DNA from: Thraustochytrium sp. TN22
Lineage: Eukaryota > Sar > Bigyra > Thraustochytrida > Thraustochytriidae
Length of the DNA stretch: 64,000 nucleotides
Direction of reading: 5' to 3'
Assembly: GCA_013306675.1 (NCBI GenBank)
Contig: JABLUY010000041.1
Location: 1-64,000, forward strand
Position numbers and translations under genes: made by a program. Shown piece after piece: positions 52,401 to 61,500 of the stretch. Position 1 is the first letter of the stretch; each line of letters starts with the position of its first letter. The notes under the pieces are model-generated. The model ran no database searches and had not been told where the DNA came from. It saw only the letters and a list, made by a program, of their open reading frames with translations.

Positions 52401-54631
52401 CCGCCACGCGCCTCCAGGCCGTGGCGCGCATGCGCAAGGCCTACAAGGTGCGCCAGGCCCAGCTCGCGGAGGAGCGCCGCGTTGCGGACCTGTGGAAGCG
52501 CGTTGCCGAGGCGCTCCTGCGCAAGCACCAGGAGACGCGCGCCCGTGCCATTCAGCAGTGGACGCGCGTCTGCCTGGAGCGCAAGCGCGACAAGGCAGCC
52601 ACCAAGGTGCAGAGCGCCGTCCGCGTGCTCCTCGCCAAGCGCCTCGCGCGCCGCGAGCGCATTCGTCAGCGCACCGAGAGTGCACAGAATGAGGCCGCCA
52701 CCAAGATGCAGGCCCTCGCGCGCGGCGTGCTGTCCAGGCGCTCCAAGTGCAACTACCGCGCGTGGCGCGTTGCGGCGAGCCGCCTGCAGGTCGCCTTGCG
52801 CGCCTTCTGGCGCAACCGCCAGCTCGCGCGCCGCATGAGCCTGCTGCATGAGGCGGCTCGCGCCGGCGACTTGGCGCCTTTCAAGGAGGTCTGCGCGCGG
52901 GCCATCAAGGAGGACTGGGAGGTTTGCGGCGTGCGCTGGTGGAAGCGCGACCTCTGCACACTCCTGCATTCAGCGGTCGCCTCCGGCGACCTCGACCTCG
53001 TGCGCTACGTCCTTGACGACCAGAGCGCCGCGTCCGCAGTGCACGATGTTCCCGTCGTGCACTCGCGGGACGCCAAGGGCAGCTCCGTGCTGCACGAGGC
53101 CACGTGTGCGCCCAAGAACGTCTACTTGCTGTGCAACCTGCTCGTGGATCACGTTGGCGAACACAGCGCGCCGCCTGAAGAGGACGAGATGCGCCGCGCC
53201 GCTCGCGGGAACTCGCCCGAGGACGACAAGGTGCTGCGCGACCTACTGCTCAAGCGCAAGGTGCGCAAGGTCTTTGCGCGTCGCGTCGTCATGCTTGACC
53301 CGTCCAAGGGCACGCTCAGCTACTTCAAGGGCAAGCACCAGACCACCCCGCGCTGTGCGCTCAACCTGAACCGCGACTGCGGCACGACTCTGCGTGTCAG
53401 CGAACGCTACCGAAACTGCTTCGAGATCCACTCGCCGGACCTGCTCACGGCGCAGTGTAAGGCGGGCCGCGTGCTCTTCAAGTGCAACACGCAGAAGCAG
53501 CTGCAGGAGTGGCTCTCCGCCATTCGGGGCGTAGAGGGCGTTGGCTTCATGGCGGCGCTCTCCGCGCTTGAGCGCATCGACCGCATCAGCTGGAGCCAGG
53601 TCCTCGCCTTCATCCTCCAGGAGAACGCCAAGCAGCAGACCGTGCTGCACCTGGCCGCCTCGCGCGATCTCCAGCTCACGCTCTGGCTCATGGCGGTTGT
53701 CTCGTACCAGGGCCCGCTCTCGCTCATTACCTTCCTCGAGACTCCGGACGCCGAGGGCCTCACCGCGCGCGGCCACGCCGAGAAGCAGGGTCTCAAGGAG
53801 GTCGTCGAGGCCATGGATAAGCTGCAGGACTCGCTCAACAAGAGCGCCAAGCTGGCCACCGCTGGCCGCCGCTCCATCACCCCGCGCACGCTGCTGTCCA
53901 GCGCCAAGTCCGGCGGCACCTATCTCTCGCTCTACCTCGGCTGCCTTGAGATCCCAGGCCCCGAGTTACTCGAAGACCCGGTCCTCGTCATCTGCGTCTA
54001 CAACGACACCAGCAAGACGGTCGAGGCCATCGTCGAGAACGAAGGCGGCGAAGACGCTGACGCCGCTGAGCGCGCTGCCGCGTCCGACCACGCCCTGCCC
54101 AGCAAGCCGGCACCATCCTCCGCTAGCCTGCACGGCGCTGCCAAGGCCTCCTTGTCGCGCTCCGCGCTCGTCAAGGACAGTGACCTGGTCGAGGCCAAGG
54201 TCACGCTGCCGCCGCTCTACGTGCGGCACCAGACCTCCGCGGACGGCAACTCCAAGGAGAAGACCACGCTCAACTTTGGCGCCATGTGGCACATGCAGAC
54301 GCCGCTCGAGCAGCTCTCCAGCTCCGCCACCATCGTGCTGCAGCTCTGCCATGGCAAGGGCCACGCCAAGGTCAAGAGCGTCGTGCGCATGCCCTTCAAC
54401 GCGCGCACCGTCGGCGTTGGCGACCTGCGCCCGGGCCCGCAGGAGATGGTCCCGGCCGAGGTCGACCCGGCGCGCCCCAGCAACCCCATCGCGCGCGCCG
54501 TCTCCCGCCTCGGCGCGCTCGGCAAGAAGCCCCAGGCCGCCCCGGTGGACGCAAACCGCCCCGTTGAGACTATCCAGGTCAAGGTGCACTACAGCCTGCG
54601 CTCCCAGCCCTGCGTCAACTGCTTCGACTGA
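49412..54631 (+). CDS. Unconventional myosin with IQ, ankyrin, PH and C2-like regions
   Basis: This 1,739-aa actin motor has an N-terminal head with P-loop [12 protein letters not shown] (155-166), switch I [10 protein letters not shown] (208-217), switch II [20 protein letters not shown] (from Asp 460), and RCIKPN of the relay/converter side. Loop 2, the actin-facing loop, carries an insert of about 150 aa that is mostly Asp/Glu. The neck (about 970-1145) has about six IQ motifs ([24 protein letters not shown] and others) for calmodulin-like light chains. The tail has ankyrin-like units ([44 protein letters not shown]). A PH domain at about 1270-1377 ([14 protein letters not shown] to [13 protein letters not shown]) splits the ankyrin stretch, and a C2-like domain lies at about 1503-1650. 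Such a tail suggests binding to phosphoinositides and cargo. The true ATG is 49412, since the frame upstream is repeat DNA. Confidence 0.93.
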   Translation: [1739 protein letters not shown]

Positions 54632-54780
54632 ACATGTTGAAATACACGTGCCGGACACCCCAAGGAGGACAGACGACGCGGCTAATCACCACCAGCACGA
54701 CCAGCACCACCAAGTAATAAGCCAACTAAGAAGATAATGAGTGACATTGCTGTTTCGTTCTCCGTCCATGCGTCCGTCCG
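54632..54780. other. Convergent 3' gap of 149 bp
   Basis: This short gap between the stops of the myosin and the SAC3/GANP gene has CACCAGCAC repeats. It is one of three very short convergent gaps in the window. Confidence 0.7.
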
Positions 54781-57700
54781 TCACGGGTTAAACCAGCGCG
54801 CATCGGCACGAAGCAAGGCGTTGCCCTCCTCCAGTGCCTCCTCCAGCAGGCGCCGCTCGGCCTCGGCTTCCCGGTGCATCGACTCGCCCTGCTTGTGCAG
54901 ACCAGTAATCTTTGACTTGAGCAACGCAGGCGCTCCTGCGACCTCCGCGGTGGGCACCGTCAGGGCTAGGCCCGTCGGGCTCTGCAGCTTCGCGCGCTTG
55001 TGCATCGGCTCGGTCGGCTCAAATGTCCATGCGTCCACGAGCGCCCCAGGGCGACTGTTCTCGTCCACGTCTACGTCCATCAGGGCGGCGCTCTCGCGCG
55101 GCGCCACCGCGGCAGCATGCCAGCACGGGTCATACGCCTCGTAGACCAGCGCGTCGCACTCGGGCTGGCTGCGCTTATTGTCCAACACGCAGTCGAGGAC
55201 CGTCTGCCATACAAAGGCTAGGTCGCTTGAGCGCATCAGTTGCAGGTGCTCCAGCATACCGGTCCCGCCGAGCGCGTGCTCCACAAAGGCGCGCGCCTGT
55301 GCCTGCGTCACGGGTCCAAGCGCGTTCGCCTGCACATAGCGGATTAGGTCCGCCTCGGGCGCCGCGCTCTCGTTATCAGCGCTCGTCGCGGTGGTGGGCG
55401 ACGGTAGCTTGCAGCGTGTGACAGCTTCGCAGGCCGCCCTCACGTGAGCCTCGCTCTGCCAGTCCTCCGGGAGGCCGTACGCGTGATAGAACTCGGGCGC
55501 CGGCCACGACAGCTGAGCGCTCGCCTTGACCAAATCCAGCACGGTCGTGCTCAGGTAGGCGTTGAAAGCAAGTACCCAAGTGTTGGCGTCCTCGACCGCG
55601 ACCGCCCACGCCGATTCGGCTGTTGGCGCCTCCCGCACCTCGTACGGCACCGCGGCGGTCCGGACAAGGTCCCGCACTGTAGAGCACACGATCGTACCCT
55701 CCCGGCCCGGGCAGCTCTGCTCGGTGACCGTGGAGAAAAACGCATCCAGGCGACCCGTGCTGCACCAAAACGAGGACGGCGCCCCGGCGCTTGCCCCAGA
55801 CGGTTCGCACTCGCCAAAGAGGCTCTCAGCTTGCTCGCGATCGTCCTCCGACAGAGTGTTTGCAAGCACCGCTGCGAACCAGCTCTTGAGCGAGTGCGAA
55901 GCGAGCGCCACGTTCTCCATGCACATCTCGCGCTCCACCATGCTCAAGCCCTCGGACTGCAGCACGACCTCACGCCGCCACGCGGTCTGGAATGCCACGG
56001 AGTCCAGCGTCTCGGCGACGCGCGAGAATTTGCGCTGGCCCTCGTCCAGCAGCCACTGCAAGAGGTCATCCAGGTCGCCCTCGCTGAGGGTGGCCGGGTC
56101 CTGCAAGTAGCCGCTGGAGCCGCAGCTAAGGCTCAGGACAGTGGCGTCGATAGATGACAGCAGCGAGCGGACCTGCGCGGCGTCCTCGTCGGTAAGCTTG
56201 TGCGAGCTGCGAACCGGGCCGGGGGCGACCAGGGCGCAGACCGTGCACCCGCTCTTTGCGCGCCGCAGCGCGTTGGTCAGCGTGCTCCTGCGCGCCTCCC
56301 ACGCCTCGTCTGTCCCGCTTTGCGTGGTCAGCGAGGGGTGCGGCACGACGATGGCCACAGCGTCGGCGCCCCTTGCCTCCTCGCACTCACTCTCCGAGTC
56401 CTGCAGATCTGACACCTTGATGGCCACGTGCACGCGGCGCCCGTCCTGGTCGAGCGCCGAGAAGGCAGCTAGCGTCGACGTCCCATGCAGGTGTCCGGGT
56501 CCGGACAGCCGGTCCTCGACCCACGTTGAGGTCGCCGTCTCCGGGCCGTCGCGCAGCACGCAAAGCTTCCACGTGAGAAAGCCCGCCGGCTGGGCGATCG
56601 TCGGCTCCGCAGACGCAGCCCGCGCAGCGGCCGACACCTTGCCCACGAGCGCGGCGGCGTCCAAAGCCGGCCTGGGGCGCTGCTTCGGAAGGAGTGGGCC
56701 GGCGGCAGCGCTGGTTGCAGACAAGCGCGCCGCCGGGTCCCGCGCGCTCGTTCGCCACGGGTACGCCAGCAGTGCGCCGTCGCGGAGGTGGGGCTGAAGC
56801 GTCGCGCGGTACGCCTCAACGCGGGCCTTGGCAGCGGCCGAAAGCCGGGCGTAGCGCGCCCAGGCCTCCCAGACAGGCGTCAGCCGCTCACGCAGGGCCG
56901 CACGCTCCTTGCGAAAGATCTCCTCCACGGCGCGGCTGCGGCGGTCCTCGGCGGCCATGCACGAGCGCGCGTAGTTCCTCGCCTCCGCTTCCGCCTTCAC
57001 GCGCCGGCGCTCCGCCTCGGCCGCGCGCGCAGCCGCCTCGGCCTCGCGCTGCGCCTTTTCGCGTGCGCGCTGCTCGGCCGCTGCGCGCTCGCGCTCAGCC
57101 TGGCGTTGTCGCTCGGCCTCGCGCTCGGCCTGCTCCCGGGCACGCTGCGCGGCCTCCTCGCGTTGCCGCGCGAGCTGCGCCTCGCGCTCGACGCGGGCCT
57201 TTTCTTCGGGAGACGGAGACGGCGGCTTGGCCGGGGTGGGCGACTGTTCAACCTGGTCTTGGTCGCTGCCCTCGCCGTCCTCGTCGTTGTCCTCGCCCTC
57301 GGCAACATCCTCATTCTCATCCTCGCCCGAGTCCTCGTCGTCGTCTTCGTCCTTGTCTCCGGTCGTTGTGGTCCCGTTCGATGCGTTCAACGAGGAGTTG
57401 AAACCACCAAAGCCCGACCCCGCCTGCTTGTTGGATGTGGTGCCGAAGATGGACCCGGAGGACGTTCCGGCGCTCGCAAAGGGCGACGCGGCGCCCAGGG
57501 ACGAGGAGCTGGAGCCGAAGGCGGTCGAGGCTGACGAGGTCGTGGGCGCCAATGTGCCAAAGACGGACGGAGCGCCAGCCGCGCCCGGTCCCGGCGGCGT
57601 CGGCGCGAAGGGCGAGGCCGCAGGCCCCGGCGTCTTGGTGGCAAAGGGCAAGGTCGCTGCTACGTGTTGGGGCGCAGCCGACGAAGACGACGGAAAAGGC

Positions 57701-60700
57701 GATGCGCCAAACGCTCCGGACGAGGTCGGGAGAGTACTGGAGGAGAAAGAGGAGGAGAAAGAGGAGGAGGAGGAGGAGGAGGAGGAGGTGGTGGTGGTGG
57801 TGATGTTGGAAGAGGAAGAGGACGTGGCGGGAGGAGCCCAGTTGTGCAGCTGCTGGTGGCCCTTGACAATCTCGCGGCGCGGCAGGAGGCGGCGGGCGGC
57901 GGCCGGGTCGCGGCGCTTGTCTTCAACAAGGCGCATGACGCGGCGCGGGAACTTGGTGTCGGGCTGCGCAAGGTTGCGGTTCTTCTCCTTGCCGAGTTCA
58001 ATTTGGTCGTCGTCAACCAGGGGAAGGCCCATGTATGAAATGAAGTTGCGCGCGTGGTCGAGGTCCTCGAAGCAGAGCACGGAGGCGAGGTGCGTGAAGG
58101 TGTATGTCTCGCCACCTTGGCGAGAGGAGGCCTGATTGAACACGAGCAGGGCATCGCGCCACACGCGGTCCAGGAGGCCGTGCATAAGGCAGCCGACCAG
58201 GTAGGGCGTGCTCTGGGCGCGTAGCAGCTTAAAGAAGGTGACGAAGTTGCGGCGTTGAACGGCACGCGCAACCTGCATCGCGAGTCGCATCCAGTGCGCG
58301 TGTAATACAGGTGGGGCCAGGTCCCGGATGGTGACCGCGATTGTGAATGGGTCGGAGGCCTGCATAAGGATGTAATAGGCGCGGAACTCGGCCTCGTTGC
58401 GCAGCATCTCCGCCTTTTGCTCCGCGGCGCCCGGTGTGTTGGGCTTGAGCGCGTGCGCGCGCGTGTACATGCCGTTGAGCGCCTTGAGGCAGTTGTTGGC
58501 CTCCTGGCGGTTGAGCGTCTCGTCGTGGCCCTCCGTCTTGGACACCTCGCACAGCTGCTGGTCCACCATAATGTGTATGCGCGCGCACTCCTCGAAGACG
58601 CGGATGCAGGTGTCGGAGAGTGGGCCATTCTCCTCGAGGAAGCCCTGCAGGCTAAAGTCCTTGCGCACGGACCGCGTGCGGTCCTGCAGGAAAGAAAAGA
58701 CGAAGGCGGGCGTGGGCGTGGCACCGTCGCCGCTCCGATAGAGGTCGGAGTCGCGGAAGCGTGGGTCGGGCCCACGCTCTGGGCGATCCAGGATATCGTC
58801 CCAGAGGTACGCGATGGTCCTGCGCAGTACCTCCTGGGGTCGCACAATCTCCGGGATGTCCAGCGTCATGCCCGCAGAGGACCGCATAAAGGACTTCACC
58901 GTGAGCTCGTATTTGGGACGCAGCTCTGGCATTTCCGGGTGCTGACGCTCCAGCAGGTGCAGGGAGTCCTCGTGGTAGCGGCGGTCCGTCTCGGACTTGG
59001 GACACATGAGCATGCATTCGCCTACGAGAAACTTGCCCTTCTCCATAGGCGTACCCCCCATGATGGGCAGTTGGCCGCTCTCCGCAGCCAAAGACTCCGG
59101 GACGTACCTCGACACGGTCGGCTTTGGCCGTTTTGAGGCAGCCGCGAATCGCCGCTTGCGCTGCTCGCGCATTCGGTCCTCCTCGCTGCTGCCGCCGCCG
59201 CCGCCGCCGTCTTCGTCGTCTTCGTCGTCGTCGTCGTCGTCGTTGTTGTTGTCGTTGTCGTCATCGTTATCATCGTCGTCATCGTCGTCATCGTCGTCCG
59301 CGTCGGCGTGCTCGCCCTCGCTGCTAGGCGCGGAGTCGGCACCGGACGGCGCGCGCAGCGCGGGCCGCGTGCCTGCCGACGCGACGCTGGCTTGTTGCTT
59401 GGCGAGCTTCTCGCGCTCAGCCTTGGCGCGCTGGAGCTCTGCAATGCGGCGCTCGATGTCGGCCTTCTTGCGCTGCTTCTCCTCAAGGGCGATATCCTGG
59501 ATCTTCTTGCTGTTTGCCGAGCTCGCGGGCCGCGCCTTGGCAGGCCCGCGATACGCAGTCACGCTCGCGTTCCCCACGCGATGCTTGCCCTTGCGTACAA
59601 TGGCGTCGCCCTGCGCGCCGTTCGCCATGACCAATGTAGCTTGGCTGCCTCCGGGATGCATCTGAATGGTCTCCACAGTCCCGAAGGACGAGAAGTACTC
59701 GAAGAGGGCGTCCTCATCAGCCCCATCCCCGCTCAGCGTCAGTTGCACCGGCCCGCCGCTGCCCGCGGCTCCGCCACCCCGGGAATCGCGCTTCCCGCCG
59801 CGCGAGGTGCCGCTGCCGCTGCCGCTGCCACGCGGCGCCGCGTCGCCGGTGGACCGCCCGGCAGGAGTCCTGGCCGTGTTTGCCCTCTCCCCGCCGCCAA
59901 AGCTTGCGCGCCCAAACGCGGGCGCGGCGTCCGCTGACGGGCCCGAAGTACCCGCATCCTGGCCAAAGCCGGCTCTGCCGCCGAAGCCAGTACCACCACC
60001 AAAACCGGTCCCAAAGCCGCCCGACGAGGAGCTGGAGGACTTGCCGCCGAAGCCACCAGACTTGCCATCAAAGCCACTGGACGACGAATTCGAAGACTTG
60101 CCGCCAAAGCCGCCCGATGGGCCGCCGGGTGGGCCGCCGCTCTTGGTGTCCTTTCGCTGAGACCCGCTCGTTGCGCCGCCAAAGCCGAACTGCGCCCCAG
60201 TCTGGGCGGCTCCGCCGAACTGCGCCCCAGTCTGGGCGGCTCCACCAAAGGTGCCGCCGCCAAAGGCACCACCGCCAAAGCCCGACGACGATGACGATGA
60301 TGATGACGAAGAAGGACCAGCACCAGCAGATGACCCGAAGCCTGAGGCCTTGCCAAAACCGGTGAAGGAGGGCTCGCCAGCTGCGCCACCCTTGCCGGCG
60401 CTGGTGCCAAATGGCTTAGTTGCGGGCGCCGAGGAAGAAGGCGACGACGACTGCGCGCCGGCCCCAAAGGTTCCAAAGCCACCAGAGGGGGCAGCATCCT
60501 TGGACGCCCCACCGAAAGCACCAGACTGCCGCCTCTTTAGGCCTGGGCCATTGCCGCCGGTGGTGGTGGTGGTGGTGGCGGCGGCGACGGCAGAACCGAA
60601 GCCGCCAGGTGGCTTGGCGCTTGTACTGCTGTTGCTGCCAAAGCCGCCAGTTGTGCTCTTGTTGCCAAAGCCGCCGAAGCCGCCGGAGCCCGCAGCCTTG

Positions 60701-61500
60701 CTGCTGCTGCCGTCGCTCGCAGCATTGCCGAAGCCGCCGGAGGCGCCCGCGGTCTTGTTGCCGAAGCCGCTCGAGGACTTGCCAAATCCGCTTGAGGACT
60801 TGCCGAAACCGCCTGAAGGGTTGCCAAAGCCGCTCGAGGAGTTCGCAAAGCTGCTAGAGGAGTTGCCAAAGCCGCCCGAAGAGTTGCCAAAGCCACCCGT
60901 ACGCGGTGCATTCCCCCCTCCTCCTCCGCCACCGCTACTACCACCGCCAAAGCTGCTGGATGTGCCGCCGAAGCCCGAAGTGCTCGAAGCGGTCGCCCGG
61001 GAGCCAAAGCCGGTGCCAGAGGACGACGTACTAGGACTCGCTCCAAAGGCCGAGGACGAAGAGGAGCCCCCAAATCCAGAGCCAGAAGAACGAGCCCCAC
61101 CTCCGAAGCCAGATGCGGTCGCCGGGCTCGAGCTCGTCGCTGCTGGAGGCGAGTTTGCAGCGCCGAAGCTACGCTTCGTGCTCGACCCAAAGCCTCCGCC
61201 CGAGCCGCCGCTCGAGCCGCCGCCAAAGCCGCTCGAGTTGCCGCCGCCAAAGCCGCCGCCAAAGCCGCCAGCGCTGTTGGAGCTCTTGCCAAAGCCGGCG
61301 CTGCCGGTGGTACTCGCGCCGCCGCCAAAGCTGCCGCCTCCAAAGCCGCCGGTGCCAGCGTTCCCGGCGCCGCCGAAGCCGCTGCTACCGGCGCTGCCGA
61401 AGCCGCCTCCGCCTCCGCCGCCTCCGCCGCCGCCGCCGAAGCCGCCGCCGAAGCCGCCTTGCGTGTTGCCGCCGCCGCGGTTGGCGCCCTGCCCAAACAT
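54781..61500 (-). CDS. SAC3: GANP-type mRNA export factor: FG repeats, RRM, SAC3, coiled coil
   Basis: This 2,239-aa protein of the SAC3/GANP (MCM3AP) family is the scaffold of the TREX-2 complex, which links transcription to mRNA export at nuclear pores. Residues 1-580 hold dozens of FG motifs in Gly/Ser spacers (GFGG, SGFGNSS), like FG nucleoporins. An RRM follows at about 583-648 (VQLTLSGDGADEDALFEYF, SFGTVETIQMH). After a helical and acidic segment comes SAC3 (about 815-1175): VGECMLMCPKSETDRRYHED, VRPQEVLRRTIAYLWDDIL, RQEANNCLKALNGMYTRAH and FRAYYILMQA. A second FG/PF-rich linker and a long Glu/Arg/Gln coiled coil (about 1425-1520) precede a C-terminal region of about 700 aa, probably the counterpart of the MCM3AP/MAP80 part. 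The ATG at 61500 (MFGQGANRGG) is chosen. The frame runs 77 codons further upstream as Arg/Ala-rich translation. Confidence 0.92.
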   Translation of the reverse strand: MFGQGANRGGGNTQGGFGGGFGGGGGGGGGGGGFGSAGSSGFGGAGNAGTGGFGGGSFGGGASTTGSAGFGKSSNSAGGFGGGFGGGNSSGFGGGSSGGSGGGFGSSTKRSFGAANSPPAATSSSPATASGFGGGARSSGSGFGGSSSSSAFGASPSTSSSGTGFGSRATASSTSGFGGTSSSFGGGSSGGGGGGGNAPRTGGFGNSSGGFGNSSSSFANSSSGFGNPSGGFGKSSSGFGKSSSGFGNKTAGASGGFGNAASDGSSSKAAGSGGFGGFGNKSTTGGFGSNSSTSAKPPGGFGSAVAAATTTTTTGGNGPGLKRRQSGAFGGASKDAAPSGGFGTFGAGAQSSSPSSSAPATKPFGTSAGKGGAAGEPSFTGFGKASGFGSSAGAGPSSSSSSSSSSGFGGGAFGGGTFGGAAQTGAQFGGAAQTGAQFGFGGATSGSQRKDTKSGGPPGGPSGGFGGKSSNSSSSGFDGKSGGFGGKSSSSSSGGFGTGFGGGTGFGGRAGFGQDAGTSGPSADAAPAFGRASFGGGERANTARTPAGRSTGDAAPRGSGSGSGTSRGGKRDSRGGGAAGSGGPVQLTLSGDGADEDALFEYFSSFGTVETIQMHPGGSQATLVMANGAQGDAIVRKGKHRVGNASVTAYRGPAKARPASSANSKKIQDIALEEKQRKKADIERRIAELQRAKAEREKLAKQQASVASAGTRPALRAPSGADSAPSSEGEHADADDDDDDDDDDNDDDNDNNNDDDDDDEDDEDGGGGGGSSEEDRMREQRKRRFAAASKRPKPTVSRYVPESLAAESGQLPIMGGTPMEKGKFLVGECMLMCPKSETDRRYHEDSLHLLERQHPEMPELRPKYELTVKSFMRSSAGMTLDIPEIVRPQEVLRRTIAYLWDDILDRPERGPDPRFRDSDLYRSGDGATPTPAFVFSFLQDRTRSVRKDFSLQGFLEENGPLSDTCIRVFEECARIHIMVDQQLCEVSKTEGHDETLNRQEANNCLKALNGMYTRAHALKPNTPGAAEQKAEMLRNEAEFRAYYILMQASDPFTIAVTIRDLAPPVLHAHWMRLAMQVARAVQRRNFVTFFKLLRAQSTPYLVGCLMHGLLDRVWRDALLVFNQASSRQGGETYTFTHLASVLCFEDLDHARNFISYMGLPLVDDDQIELGKEKNRNLAQPDTKFPRRVMRLVEDKRRDPAAARRLLPRREIVKGHQQLHNWAPPATSSSSSNITTTTTSSSSSSSSSFSSSFSSSTLPTSSGAFGASPFPSSSSAAPQHVAATLPFATKTPGPAASPFAPTPPGPGAAGAPSVFGTLAPTTSSASTAFGSSSSSLGAASPFASAGTSSGSIFGTTSNKQAGSGFGGFNSSLNASNGTTTTGDKDEDDDEDSGEDENEDVAEGEDNDEDGEGSDQDQVEQSPTPAKPPSPSPEEKARVEREAQLARQREEAAQRAREQAEREAERQRQAERERAAAEQRAREKAQREAEAAARAAEAERRRVKAEAEARNYARSCMAAEDRRSRAVEEIFRKERAALRERLTPVWEAWARYARLSAAAKARVEAYRATLQPHLRDGALLAYPWRTSARDPAARLSATSAAAGPLLPKQRPRPALDAAALVGKVSAAARAASAEPTIAQPAGFLTWKLCVLRDGPETATSTWVEDRLSGPGHLHGTSTLAAFSALDQDGRRVHVAIKVSDLQDSESECEEARGADAVAIVVPHPSLTTQSGTDEAWEARRSTLTNALRRAKSGCTVCALVAPGPVRSSHKLTDEDAAQVRSLLSSIDATVLSLSCGSSGYLQDPATLSEGDLDDLLQWLLDEGQRKFSRVAETLDSVAFQTAWRREVVLQSEGLSMVEREMCMENVALASHSLKSWFAAVLANTLSEDDREQAESLFGECEPSGASAGAPSSFWCSTGRLDAFFSTVTEQSCPGREGTIVCSTVRDLVRTAAVPYEVREAPTAESAWAVAVEDANTWVLAFNAYLSTTVLDLVKASAQLSWPAPEFYHAYGLPEDWQSEAHVRAACEAVTRCKLPSPTTATSADNESAAPEADLIRYVQANALGPVTQAQARAFVEHALGGTGMLEHLQLMRSSDLAFVWQTVLDCVLDNKRSQPECDALVYEAYDPCWHAAAVAPRESAALMDVDVDENSRPGALVDAWTFEPTEPMHKRAKLQSPTGLALTVPTAEVAGAPALLKSKITGLHKQGESMHREAEAERRLLEEALEEGNALLRADARWFNP
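60187..60246 (-). repeat. Direct 30-bp duplication within FG repeats
   Basis: Two adjacent 30-bp copies differ by one base (GGCTCCGCC and GGCTCCACC at their ends on the plus strand). They encode FGGAAQTGAQ twice. This suggests recent slippage-type growth of the FG domain. Confidence 0.9.
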
